Source: Cyclina sinensis (Eukaryota > Mollusca > Bivalvia > Venerida > Veneridae). From it: a stretch of DNA of 64,000 nt. The position numbers and the translations under genes are program-made. Positions 26,213 through 38,062 of the stretch are shown one piece after another. The DNA lies in assembly GCA_012932295.1 (NCBI GenBank), contig JAAONU010000016.1, positions 36,921,241 through 36,985,240 on the forward strand, in the 5' to 3' direction. The notes beneath the pieces were generated by a model, which saw only the letters and a program-made list of their open reading frames with translations, had not been told where the DNA came from and ran no database searches. Within the stretch, counting starts at the first letter, position 1, and each line of letters begins with the position of its first letter.

Positions 26213-26463
26213 TTACACTTTAGAATCTGCTGTTGGTTGAAACTGTTTGCACACGTCCACTAACTTTTTGTAACAGGGCTGAGAATTAAAACATTTATCC
26301 GAAAAATTGTGTTTAACCTTCAGTTGGCAGTGTTTTTTCTGGCACTGTAATTCAAGAAAACTTTGTATAATACAGTTCTTTTTCTTGTACGCGTTAGTTG
26401 TACTTGCAAAGGTATGTACTAATGCAGCTTCAGGTAGGTCCTCGTGCGTGACTATAGACGAAT
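26213..26463 (-). CDS. Candidate terminal exon, SUEL/galactose-lectin-like domain end
   Basis: Minus-strand open segment of 83 codons including the stop, entered at a TTTCTAG|ATTCG acceptor in phase 1. The C-terminal half has the cysteine pattern C-x8-C-x4-C-x11-C, with NFSDKC and YKKLVDV. That resembles the end of the SUEL (Gal_Lectin) family, where C-x4-C, N-x2-F-G-D-x-C and YKYLEV are conserved. The usual YGR motif of the first half is not seen, so it is a divergent or partial domain at best. AATAAA follows about 70 bases after the stop. Two small candidate upstream exons (26,787-26,801 and 26,846-26,879) join in compatible phase 1. The upstream edge runs straight into a 56-bp tandem array copied from the exon boundary. 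No signal peptide was found. It could equally be a non-functional relic. Confidence 0.35.
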
Positions 26464-26765
26464 CTAGAAACGTGTAAAAGCATACGCCTTCAAGTAGGTG
26501 CTCGTGTCTACAGACGAATCTAGAAACGTAAAAACATACGCCTTCAAGTAGGTGCTCGTGTCTATAGACGAATCTAGAAACGTGTAAAAGCATACGCCTT
26601 CAAGTAGGTGCTCGTGTCTATAGACGAATCTAGAAACGTGTAAAAGCATACGCCTTCAAGTAGGTGCTCGTGTCTATAGACGAATCTAGAAACGTGTAAA
26701 AGCATTAGCATTCAAGTAGGTGCTCGTGTCTATAGACGAATCTAGAAACGCGTAAAAACATACGC
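26431..26765. repeat. 56-bp minisatellite, six units, built from a splice acceptor and exon start
   Basis: CAAGTAGGTGCTCG (or its variant) starts at 26,431, 26,491, 26,545, 26,601, 26,657 and 26,713, giving spacings of 60, 54, 56, 56 and 56. On the minus strand each unit repeats CACGTTTCTAG|ATTCGTCTATAG, the acceptor and first bases of the candidate exon at 26,213-26,463. Units in the middle are nearly identical, indicating recent expansion. Confidence 0.95.
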
Positions 26766-26786
26766 AAAATGTAACTGATCACTCAC

Positions 26787-26801
26787 CTTTTCCTAACTGT
26801 A
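26787..26801 (-). CDS. Candidate 15-nt microexon
   Basis: On the minus strand TACAGTTAGGAAAAG sits between CATGTTTTAG and GTGAGTGA, a pyrimidine-rich acceptor and a strong donor. Joined in phase 1 to the exon on each side it stays open (I-Q-L-G-K). The intron to the upstream candidate exon would be only 44 nt, which is very short, so this is tentative. Confidence 0.2.
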
Positions 26802-26845
26802 CTAAAACATGTATAAGTGAAAAACATTTGTTAAGATCAACTTAC

Positions 26846-26879
26846 TTCTTGTTTCGCTGAATGATGCATTATCACTCAT
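26846..26879 (-). CDS. Candidate first coding exon MSDNASFSETR
   Basis: Minus-strand ATG followed by 11 codons and one extra base, ending at AGAA|GTAAGT, a full-consensus donor, in phase 1. That phase fits both the candidate microexon and the SUEL-like exon downstream. No signal peptide and no recognised domain. Short ATG-to-donor segments arise by chance, so confidence is low. Confidence 0.25.
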
Positions 26880-27119
26880 TAACTCATCACATCTTAACTC
26901 ATCACACGATAACTTGCCGAAAAGAAAAGGTTTTCGAAAGTTTAGACAATCCTTCAACACAAATATGACAACAAGTTTACTGTGCCTAAATGATTAACGA
27001 GCGATTCATGTTTTGGCACCCTAGGTTCTTTGATCAGATGTAGCATTATTCAATCCCACAGACGATTCTGTTTTTTTAATTGACTTGGAAAGAAAACAGC
27101 GCTTCCTTTGAGAAAACTA
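26880..27119. other. Short intergenic stretch
   Basis: Contains three short CATCTTAACTCAT / ATCACTCATTAACTC-like repeats near 26,870-26,905, but nothing else recognisable. Confidence 0.4.
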
Positions 27120-27810
27120 GAACTGTGTCCAAAGGACACGGATGCCCCCACTGTGCAGATGTGCTCGTAAACAAGAGCAGCTTCATTTAATGTCTACAAA
27201 ATTCTGTTCTTATCATAGCATTTCAGTTGAAATTTCCTCAATTCATGTATTAATGATAAAAAAGTCACCTAACTCTTGAGGCATCATATTTGGTCTCTTT
27301 ACAGATGGAATACAATATTAGTGTCTGAATAAAACTGAATTTTGAAACACATGTATGGTCTCCTAAAACTGCAGGAACACAATGCTGTGATCAGAGAAAT
27401 ATGTTGGGTATACAGTTACTTTTGGCTGTGGCAACTCATCTTTTACATAGACATATGGTATATATACATATACATATATATGGTATATAGTGAAAAAATC
27501 AACAAAGGGCCATAATTCTGTTATATTTGGTCGCAGCAAAAATTCCTTCCTTTACTTCCATCTACACATTAAGGTTGTTCATCCCTGGAAGTTTAAGCAA
27601 AATCTGCCATCCGGTTTAAGAGGAGTTGCGTTCACAAAATTTCAATATGGTATACAGTGAAAAAATCAACAAAGGGCCATAATTCTATTATATTTGGTCG
27701 CAGCAAAAATTCCTTCCTTTACTACCATCTACACATTAAGGTTGTTCATCCCTGGAAGTTTAAGCAAAATCTGCCATCCGGTTTAAGAGGAGTTGTGGGG
27801 GCATAAAAAG
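27120..27810 (+). mobile_element. Pearl-like element with perfect subterminal inverted ends and 167-bp core duplication
   Basis: The left end has a perfect hairpin GTGTCC-AAA-GGACAC (27,125-27,139) followed by ATGCCCCCAC (27,142-27,151). The right end has the exact complement GTGGGGGCAT (27,795-27,804) followed by AAAAAG. Inside, a segment starting near 27,480 repeats near-identically 167 bp later (27,491 vs 27,658), with only a handful of differences up to GTTTAAGAGGAGTTG. Head hairpin, amplified core and complementary subterminal blocks recall pearl/Helentron-type nonautonomous elements. No coding capacity. Confidence 0.65.
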
Positions 27811-28506
27811 GATCAAAACAAAATTTAGAACACTACATTTTAATCACGACAGAATTGAACCCAAATACGATACGCAAAATCCTGTACAACACGGTATTTA
27901 AAGATGTTTTACATAAAAATTGCAACTCTACAGAGATTCAGTTATGGTATAACATATAAAGTCTGTATAGTATATTTTCTCTTTTATTTTTCAAAGAATC
28001 TTCCCATCTTTTCTTTAACCCTCTAAAATATTTGCTTCTTTGCCTTCTTTCTGTGGAGAGCAATTCGGCAGTGGCCAACAAAGCCGCCACAGATAAAGAT
28101 CCCTTGCTTCAACTGTTAAGTGAACAGAAAGCGTTTAAACAACTTGGTAATGAAAAAAAAATATGCGTTACATTTTAAAACTTAAAATATATGATATTAT
28201 TTGAATTAAAAGATATATGATATTATTTAAATTTTAAGTAAAACTCTAAAATATTGTTTGAGTTTAATACCGAACAAAAAGTCTGACAGACGCACACATG
28301 GAAAGAATCATTCTAATGGTTCCTCTAATAACTATGACGGTATTGTATTTTTTCCGATTTCGTAATTTCAAGAAAGGAATCCTGTTGAAAACTGCAATAT
28401 ACAGTGTATTCAAATTTGTTAACTGGCATGGCATTGTTCACTTACATCATGAAGAGCGGTGCTGCAGGTTACAATGAACTACAGAAAACATAAATTATTG
28501 GTATGC
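27811..28506. other. Intergenic, nothing recognised
   Basis: AT-rich, with a duplicated ATATATGATATTATTT-AATT block around 28,187-28,230. No gene supported. Confidence 0.45.
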
Positions 28507-29589
28507 TTAGGCCATACCAAATTGTTTTTTCGTTTAGCGTCCACCCTAAGTTCAAAAACCTATCTAGCTATCCTGAAAACACAAACGAAGCCCCAAAAAA
28601 TAAACAAGTCATACTGACTAGTATCTACACCAGGATATAATTATCAAGTTTCATATTCCACTTTGTAGAGACTTCTAATACATTTCTTAAAGTATTTCAA
28701 TCAAACCACCTATAAATTCAACTGAAAATATATTTCTGCATAGGTAAATTTACAACTGAGTCTATATTTGGAGTCAACTTGTCAATATCAACTCAATTTC
28801 AACAATCTATAAAACTGATGCACATTCATGTTATTAGACAGGTCCTTCCATCCTATGCCACTAAAATCCAAATGAGGTATGACTGTAAAAAAATACAAAA
28901 GTAAACACTACTTAAACATTTAATACTGAACACCAAAATATCATTTTTACTGGTATTTGTTTTTCTCTATCTGTTTTGTCTGAGTGTCTGTTTGCTCCAC
29001 TGCGAAGATAACACAATTCTTTTAAATACTTCAAATGAATGTGGCTCCCTTATGAAAGAAGAATTCTCACCAAAAATGTTACAAAAGAAATATCTGCTTA
29101 GTGAACTACTAACAAAAAGTCATAAATAATGTCTTTCGACTCTACCTATTTGAATTACATTAAACTTCATCAACAAATTCTAGCTGCAGCCGCGCATACA
29201 CTACACTTGAGAAATTCGACTGATAGCAAAACATATAACAAATACTTCAACGCATACAATTTACATAAAACAATCATTTACTTGCTATTATCTTGAAAAA
29301 ACAATAAAAGGCATTAAAATCTTATTATAGCTGACCAGAAACTAACCTCTTCTGACGTCGCCAACAACTTTATGCACGCATGGAACTTTTTACATGACTC
29401 AATAAATACAAAATGTGAGTAAAGATGTAAAGGAGGTAACAACACTAGTCACGTACATACCGGAGAGCATTTAATACTTTGTACAGTAAGGTCGTAAGAC
29501 AAAACAATGTTGTTGTTTTTTCCTACCTCAGAAGCTCAAACCTATCCGTCCGCGGACGCTAAACGAAAGAATGATTTGGTATGGCCTTA
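28507..29589. mobile_element. PIF/Harbinger-like MITE, 1,077 bp, TTA target duplication
   Basis: TTA at 28,507-28,509 and at 29,587-29,589 flanks a 1,077-bp segment. It begins GGCCATACCAAAT and its right end is the inverted copy of the same sequence. The terminal inverted repeats match at 30 of the first 33 bases, including TTTCGTTTAGCGTCC. A 3-bp TTA/TAA duplication with GG-starting inverted repeats is characteristic of the PIF/Harbinger superfamily. No transposase or Myb-like frame is present. Confidence 0.8.
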
Positions 29590-31204
29590 TTTACAGTCAG
29601 CAGAATTTCACTCGGCCACCAAATGCTAATATTCCAGTAGCGATAATTAAATTAAGGAAAATACTGCAAACAATCCAAAGGCTATTTCTGCTATATCTGA
29701 CAACACCTAGTTACAATAATTGTCAATTTAGCTTGACCAGACAGAAAGCAAGTCCTAGCGCCAAAGGGATTGTGTCATGCTATAAACATCAACCTATATG
29801 CCCAGTGATATTGGATCTAGACAGAGAAGTTATCTGAACAAACCTTTTACAATGTTAGCCGAAAGTGAATTAAACTGTTCGATTTTAGATTTTTTAAAAT
29901 CAAGTCCTAAAATTAATACCCTCAGTGCCATGAAGGGTCTACAGAAGGAAGACAACAGAGTCAAAAGGTTAATTACAACAACAGCTCACGTGGACCTTTA
30001 AAGAACATTTTGTATGACATAAACATTACATAACTACATAAGTTTCGAAAACAGGTGTCTTGCATATAAATGCTAACGATACATCGGCACGTGCAGCTTG
30101 TTAATATCACGTGTTTTATTCGGAGCAGTGTAAAATATCTGTAAATTTACGTGGCACAGAAAATTACGAGAGATCACTTAAAACCAATAGATGAAATCTT
30201 AAAATAGAACAGGTTCAACAAATTGATAAAACAACAAACATTTTACATTTTACAACAAATCAGTTACAACTTACGGCAGACCAGTTACAGGTATTGGCTA
30301 AAATTTACGACAGACTATTTAAACAAACGGATAAAATCTTACAATAAAACATTCATCAGGCAAATGTCGGTTAACATATGGCGAACTTCACCATTTAATA
30401 TATATTTTTTCCCTCTATGTACATATTTTTTCGCACTTATTTTATTTCACCTAGAATCATTTTCAAGTTGTCTGAAACGTTAGACATGCTCCATGAAGGG
30501 AAAAAAAGATATACTTTGGCCTTAGCTGTTTATTAAGGTTAAAGGTCAAGCTAATGAAAGCCCATGTTTAGTGTTACGACATGATTGACATCACAACAGT
30601 TCAAACCACCTTGAAAAAAATTCTATCTGATTTTTAGTAAGGCTTTACTTACGGGGTCCCGAAGCATATTCGTCGATCACATCCGTACTTTGATTTCACG
30701 ACCATTCGTCCATTTCTCAACAGTTAGGTAAACACACCGCATTCCATTAAAATAAATGTGTTTTTTGGCAGTCACATCAATTAAACAGGCATTAAGCTAA
30801 ACTGATATCCTTTAAGAAAGACAAGGGACAGAAATATTAATGCTTGGTTCTCCACAGGGATGTAAACAAGAGATCGATAGATTTCCAATACAGCGAGAGA
30901 AAAGCGACCCAAGTTGCAAATGTCTTGTCGCACAGGCGTGCAAGGATGGTGTCACACGATGCTAATGACGTCCACACTGTCTGGGAAATAAAGTATCGCC
31001 GCATCGACCCGTATGTAAAGTTTTTGGCTTGCTCTGATTTCTTAAAGCGGAACAGACTTGCATCTGATCAACAAAAAAACTGATAAAAACTACTCCCGAT
31101 TTTGACTCAAAGCAAAACAAAATTATGTTGAAACACAATAAAAGAAATAAGCACAGGACAGACATATTGGAATATTACACTTTGGAAAATGAAGACTGTG
31201 TTCT
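29590..31204. other. Intergenic, no confident gene
   Basis: Frames of 67-88 codons occur on the plus strand but none resembles a known protein. A minus-strand donor-like GTAAGTAAAG near 30,645-30,654 follows a frame already interrupted after ATGGACGAATGGTCGTGA, so it was not called. Confidence 0.45.
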
Positions 31205-32415
31205 TAAGGTCATTTGAGTTATGAATCTATTATGTCATATACACTTATCTGTTTACTCATGTATTGAATCTATAATTTAAATATCACTTATTTGTCTACT
31301 CAAGTATTGAATCTGTAATGTATACAACACCTATTTGTTTACTCATGTATTGAATCTATAATTTAAATATCACTAATTTGTCTACTCAAGTATTGAATCT
31401 TTAATGTATATAACACTTATTTGTTAATCAAGTATTGAATCTGTAATGTATACAACACTTATTTGTTAATCAAGTATTGAATCTGTAATGTATACAACAC
31501 TTATTTGTTTACTCAAGTATTGAATCTTTAATGTATATAACACTTGTTTGTTAATCAAGTATTGAATCTTTAATGTATACAACACTTATTTGTTAATCAA
31601 GTATTGAATCTGTAATGTATATAACACTTATTTGTTAATCAAGTATTGATTCTTTAATGTATACAACACTTATTTGTTTACTCAAGTATTGATTCTTTAA
31701 TGTATACAACACTTATTTGTTTACTCAAGTATTGAATCTTTAATGTATACAACACTTATTTGTTTACTCAAGTATTGAATCTTTAATGTATACAACACTT
31801 ATTTGTTTACTCAAGTATTGAATCTTTAATGTATACAACACTTATTTGTTTACTCAAGTATTGAATCTTTAATGTATACAACACTTATTTGTTTACTCAA
31901 GTATTGAATCTTTAATGTATACAACACTTATTTGTTTACTCAAGTATTGAATCTTTAATGTATACAACACTTATTTGTTTACTCAAGTATTGAATCTTTA
32001 ATGTATATAACACTTATTTGTTTACTCAAGTATTGAATCTTTAATGTATACAACACTTATTTGTTAATCAAGTATTGAATCTTTAATGTATATAACACTT
32101 ATTCGTTACTCAAGTATTGAATCTGTAATGTATACAACACTTATTCGTTACTCAAGTATTGAATCTGTAATGTATACAACACTTATTTGTTTACTCAAGT
32201 ATTGAATCTATAATTTAAATAACACTAATTTGTCTACTCAAGTATTGAATCTGTAACGTATAGAACACTCATTTTTCTACTCAATTATTGAATCTATAAT
32301 GTATACAACACTAATTTGTCTACTCAAGTATTGAATCTGTAACGTATAGAACACTCATTTTTCTACTCAATTATTGAATCTATAAAGGTATATAACACTT
32401 ATTTGTCTAAGCAAA
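31205..32415. repeat. 43-bp AT-rich minisatellite, about 28 units
   Basis: Unit: CAAGTATTGAATCTTTAATG, then TATACAACACTTATTTGTTTACT (43 bp). The anchor TCAAGTATTG recurs at exactly 43 bp in the homogeneous middle (31,640-32,060). Outer units are more diverged, and some lack three to four bases (TTGTTAATC instead of TTGTTTACTC). This homogeneous-core, diverged-edge pattern fits unequal crossing-over. Confidence 0.96.
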
Positions 32416-35400
32416 TAATTGCGATATGTAAAGTTATGAAGACGTTTCTTTTTTGCAGCACGTTTTGGTTTGAAACAAAAATTACACTGAAAGGCTAAAA
32501 TAAAAGAATGAAAAAATAAAAAGATTTATGGTTTTTCGTCCCATATGTTTTTTAAATCAAAGCTTCCAACAAAAATAACGTTAGTAGTTGTAAACTTATC
32601 AATTTAAGAAATTAAAATGAGATTCTTAACTTAATTGAAGTGGAGTTTCAAAGGAATATGTTGTTGTTTTTGTGTAAACACTACTATTACTCAAAGAATT
32701 ACTCACTCGAAGAACGGGATACATTTCCTAGCAAATAATCATAGTAGTCTTATCAAAAGAAACACTTCAGTAAAACAAATAGTAGAGCAGTGCAGGGAAG
32801 AAAACTCGTTATGTTGCTGAACATACCATTGATAAGTTATTTCTCTTAGAGAAATGAGGAAAGAATGTAGAACATTGACCTAGAATGTATAGAAATAACA
32901 TGCATTCATTCAAGAAAAAACCCAGCAATAAACAACCTTAGATAAAAATGGTTTATTCAGGTAAAAACAGCACACTCGCACACTGAAATGCTCGGTGTAT
33001 GGTAGAAAAGTGTGCGCATGTGTCTACAAACTAGTACGTGCTTCGTTTTTTTTTTTGTTTTTTTTTTTGCGAAAAAGTCTGTAGAAATAGTAGGTCTGTG
33101 CGGTGCAGTATCACACACGTAATCACGAAAAACATTTTTACAGGGCGGCCAATATCGTAAATTCAATTGAGAACGTTCACAATTTTAAGAATACAAACTC
33201 TTTAAAAAAAGAAAGAAAAGTTAATGCTTTGAAAATCAATGGAATACTGTCCGTAGGGACAGTTTATCAAATTGTTATTACAAGAAAAAATCAAAATTAC
33301 TGAATGATAAGTGGCAACATTATTCTATGTAGGCTGGTGTCACGGTTACCTTGTGATAAAATAGTTGGCGAGGATGAACTTAGAAATCGATCGGTGTCTT
33401 TTTTACATTTAATATATTCCAGAATTCATTTTAATCTCGTATATTAAATTTATAATAAGAAGCTAGGTAGTGGATGCATCGTTAAAACATTTACTTTAAA
33501 ACCATGTTTTCTATGTTAGGTACATCAGTTTTTCGGCGAAACACTGATTTACTTAACTGACCAATCAAATACGTCGCTTTAATGTTAATAACCCCGAATG
33601 AATAACTTACACTTATTTCATTGGTTAAAAATGGAAACATTCTGCATAAAAAAAAAACGTGACAATCAGTTCAAATGATATATAAAAAAAACTTTTCCAT
33701 TGCTAACGAATCAGTGCAATTGACAGACATGAAAACATTCCATATCAAATGTTGCAAAACTTTAAAATATTGGCAAATTTAGATATAAATTTAGGAAGAC
33801 TTTTCAGTTGATATTCGTGAATATAAAAATGTACACAACATCGGATTGTCAAACATAAAGGTTCTATTCGCGAACATTAGATGAAAAACTAGAAATTACA
33901 AGTCCAGTATATTTCTCAAAATACCTACCATCATTTACTACCATTGAAAGAAATTTAAAAATGTTCTAGAAAGCACTGCAATGATTCAGTTGTCTGTGAA
34001 CAGTTTGTGACGCTGTATTGTGCTGTTCTGTCGCGGTCGTTTATAGGTTTGATGATTATAATGACGCCAGTTAGCCAGTTTTGCTAGCTCTTATGCTGCA
34101 ACAAATTTCTATTCTTAGCTGCCTCAAACAAAACACACACGTTCTGTTCAAATTATATACAATTTCACGAGACCCTAACTCGGGATAAAGCAAATCACAA
34201 ATCGAAATTAGTGCTATATAATTATTGACAATAAGTATCATTTAGATGTAGACTCATCAGGCATAAATTGTCTAACAATAAACATATATCACTGTTAAAC
34301 TATCCCAGATGTGCCATATGGTGTTTATTTGCCAGGAATGTAGATAATAATGTACCCAAAAATACAAGTACAAGGTGCCTGAGGTATCATTATTAGCTTT
34401 AAATACCTACCTGACAAGATTTTATTATGATTTAGACAATGTACCCTCATCAGGTTATATTTTCTGTATTCATGTGAGTTTACTGTCCAGTTTTTAACCT
34501 TCTACTCTTCGTAAGATGGGTGTCAAGAAATGGTCATTTCCAGCAACGATGGATAGGTAAACTGTCCGCCTCATAACTGTTACTGTTCGTTTAACTAACT
34601 TAACTAAACCAAATAACCTTCTAAACGTTTATATATACTTCTAATTATTTACATCTTACAAAATAAAAATAAAAGTTATATAATGAAGTTATCTATAACA
34701 AGATCTCTGTTTCTTTTCACGTATATTAAGCATATAAGGGTACATAGATATAAATTCTTTCATGAGTTTACATTTTATATAAACTTTTATTGACAGGATT
34801 CAGGTTAGGGAGCTTCTGGCGAGCTTAAAAACATTTTTTCCTGGACGATCTTAATAAAAGCTTATATGAAAAGTTAACGAGTGTCAGATTCTTTTAATAA
34901 CATGAAAAGACAACCATAAAATGGGGCATACCGTAGCTTATTTCATATATTATATAGCAAATACAACTGCAATACAAGACGTCTGTTTTTGAAATAGAAC
35001 AACTGTATGATAATAATTCTAGGAAATAAGAATAAACATCAACAAATACCTTGAAGCGAAAGTTTACCTGATATTACACGCGTGTTATATAAAGAAATAT
35101 TTAATGGTTGTATTGACATGTGAGAAATATGTACGTGCGCATATATACAGAAACCTAAAATTTAAGCAAGCAGAATCGTTTACAGCAAATCAGGATATTA
35201 ATGCCCCTTGTTTGAAAACAGCAAACACTTAAACTAAAAGAGTAACTGGGGTACGAGAGCTATGAAAGTTCTTCATACACTGGAAAAATAATTGTTTATA
35301 CAGTTTTATAAATAATAGAGAGATTTCCATAGATTCTACTATTCAAGTGAACTTTGAACTGTTCGAATTGAGCTGAAGTTGTATCTATGTGGGTGTTAGT

Positions 35401-36589
35401 GATAAATGGCCTCCGTACATGCAAAACGTACCTTGTTGCAGTTTGTGCTGAAAGCTCGCATTAAGTGACAAAACCAGATTATGAGCGCTTTATATACTTT
35501 TCTCTGAAACAGGATGCTTCCTATCCTCACAAAAATATCAACGTAACCAAAGTCTTAAAAGGGGCGTTGTGATTCTGCACCCAGTGCAGACGACAAATAT
35601 ACCCAGACAGAAAATGCTTGTTTTAAACATTTGATATTTCAAACATATTTCAACATTTTTTCAGTTACGTAATACTAACATTTTGGCAACAAACCGGTCA
35701 ATTTAAGTACGCAATCGATAATAATATAGACATATAATTTCAATTATATTTAAATGCCGGCACAGCTGGTATACCTGTAACGCTAATTGAGTGCAGACAA
35801 TTTTGTGTATACAGCCATTGTATTCAGTATGCAGGTACCTCATTAATACTGAAAGCACTTCATTCTCTTGACTAAGGCTTCAGAATTGCGCTCCAGGATA
35901 CCCACCATGTGTTCACGAGTAAAATGACATGTGTCTATTATAAGTTGCACGAACTGAACACACAGAAGCGACGAAGGAACACCGACAGACGTCCGACTCA
36001 CGTGCGCATATTAAGTTTCAGCGTCCTTGGAGTATGCTAAAGTAATGATTAAATACTAAAAAAGACCCTATTTACTGACATACTTATGTTGTTGATGTTT
36101 TTCAATTACTTTGTCTACTTTAAAAAACTTAACAAAAGCTCAATATGAGGTAAACGAAAAACCGTGTAAATTACACTTAAATTTACAGAAAAGTTTTATT
36201 TTCCATGCACAATGTTCTGAGTTAAACCATCACATGAAAATTCTTCGAATTTCAGCGTCTGCAAATGCTTTTAACAGACTTGTAAAATTCATTTTGCGGA
36301 GATGAATTTTCCATATTTTTTATTCGCTAAAGACGTTTATACCTGTACGTGTTAAGGTTAAAGGTTAGATATATTCTAATCAAACGATACTATGTCTGGT
36401 CAACATTCAGTTGTTGCTTAGACTGTGTCTTTGCTGTATATATTATTTTAAGTATACTTGCATATCACAGCTATAATGAGTTTATGTAAAAAAGAAAGAA
36501 AGAAAGAAATGAGGCAAAAAAAATAAAGAACGAAAGGAAGAAACAGAGAAAGACAAACAAAATGAAAAGAAATAAAAAGGGAGAAATAA
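32416..36589. other. Intergenic, no gene recognised
   Basis: No coding region supported. It contains a T-rich tract at 33,046-33,068. A segment around 34,680-34,870 is weakly similar to 39,270-39,420. The stretch 36,487-36,590 is purine-rich with GAAA repeats, directly before the next element. Confidence 0.45.
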
Positions 36590-36640
36590 ACAAGAGGAGC
36601 AAATGGTCCTGGGTCGCTCACTTGAAAAGGGACTATCAAT

Positions 36641-36642
<2 letters not shown>

Positions 36643-36681
<39 letters not shown>
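36643..36681. repeat. (GT)n microsatellite
   Basis: About 19 uninterrupted GT dinucleotides directly inside the left end of the pearl-like element. Confidence 0.97.
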
Positions 36682-36682
<1 letters not shown>

Positions 36683-37339
36683 TACCGGGGGAATGGGTGG
36701 GGATGAGGCGCTAGTCATGCCATCTTAGGCATGTGTCAAAAGGCAGATGGTTTAAATACCACATTAGATATCAAAATATATTTTTAACCAAACCCACTGA
36801 CTACAATCATCGTAAGATTTATGTAAAGAGTGCTATAATAACTCTATATTGCTCACCTGGATACCATTGAAACATATCGCAATATCAGCATATGTCAATA
36901 ATAAAATCTGTTTTCAGTACACATGGTACAAATGTCATGGAAGTAGCTTGAAAGGCAAAGTAAAAGTCTGTATGGTAACTTATACAAATGGATAAAAAAC
37001 TACAATGACTTAGATTCAAAAACAAGGAAGTAGGTCAGTAGGCAAAGGTCAAGGTCAGCCAAGATCAAATTTGAAACCTGCATACAAAATTATACAAATA
37101 GTTAAAATTTCATTGATGTAATTTCTAAAACGAGAAAATGGATCATTTAGTCAAGGTCAAGGTCAGCCAATGTCAAAGTTAAAGTCTGCATGCAAAATTA
37201 TACAACTAATTAAAATTTGAATTACATAGCTTCAAAAACAAGGAAGTAGGTCATTTGAAGTCAAGGCACATGAAGGTAAAGGAAAAAGATAGATGAAAAA
37301 TAAGTACATTCCTAGCCCAATCAATGGAATTTTCTTGTC

Positions 37340-37405
37340 TTTTTTTCTTTTTCTTTTTTTTTTTTTTTTTTTTTTGGGGGGGTGGGGGGGGGGGGGTGGG
37401 GGCGG
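37340..37405 (+). repeat. T-rich run joined to a G-rich run
   Basis: About 30 T with rare C, then GGGGGGGTGGGGGGG-type sequence to about 37,405. It has G-quadruplex potential. The same T-then-G arrangement appears at 19,949-19,984. Confidence 0.85.
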
Positions 37406-38062
37406 TACCCAGGTTGGTTGCTGTGTGAAACGGGTGATGGCCAGCTTCTTCCAAAGCCCATCTAATTAAACAAGCAATGCTGAACCATAAATTTCTAAGC
37501 TCAATTCCTAACTTTTGCCCATAAAATTCTATGTAAAATCAAGTGACCCCGGAGGCGGCGCCAGTTCTGACCCAAGAGCCAAGATTTGTAAAACCTTGGT
37601 AGAGGTTCACTAGACAATGCTAAACACCAAATATCTAAACTATAGGCTATGGTTTCTGACAAGCTCTAGGTTTTGTAATTTCAGACAAGAAGATTTTTTA
37701 AACTTTTTCCTATTTAACTCTATGTAAAATCAAGTGACTCCAGGGACGGGGGCAAATTCTGACCCAAGAGCGATGATTTATACGATGTTGGTAGAGGTCT
37801 ACTAGATGATGCTATAAAACAAAATATTTAAGTTCTAGGCCTTGTGGTTTCAGATAAAAATATTTTTAAAGTTTTTACTTCAGTTGCCATGGCAACCAAA
37901 GTTCTGCATGGAATTCCAGTTTTTATAATTAAAATATTTTGAAATGGGACGAAACAAGGATCATTGCTTTGACGTTTGATTGCAACTGGCCCACTGGTAT
38001 AGGAGATGTTGTTTGAAGTTAATTGTGGACGTCGGACGGGCGGACAGACGAGCATAGTTAAA

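Larger units (their letters stand above)
36590..38062 (+). mobile_element. Pearl-like composite element
   Basis: The head ACAAGAGGAGCAAATGGTCC, followed by GGGTCGCTCAC (36,590-36,620), is followed by a (GT)n run. Three diverged units of about 108 bp carry AAGGTCAAGGTCAG (36,960-37,290; exact at 37,045 and 37,153). Then comes a T-run/G-run. Two copies of a 191-bp unit follow (ATGTAAAATCAAGTGAC at 37,531 and 37,722; ACTAGA-GATGCTA at 37,609 and 37,800). The right end has GGACGTCGGACGGGCGGACA (38,027-38,046) and CGAGCATA. The 108-bp and 191-bp blocks may belong to two nested elements. Confidence 0.5.

Noticed and set aside
29360..29430. Minus-strand exon ending TCAGAAGAG|GTTAGT inside the Harbinger-like element
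   Set aside because: No in-frame ATG or acceptor was found and it lies within a nonautonomous transposon.
30640..30745. A first exon on the minus strand ending CCCC|GTAAGT
   Set aside because: The upstream ATG frame stops after five codons, and the donor lacks the usual AG before GT.
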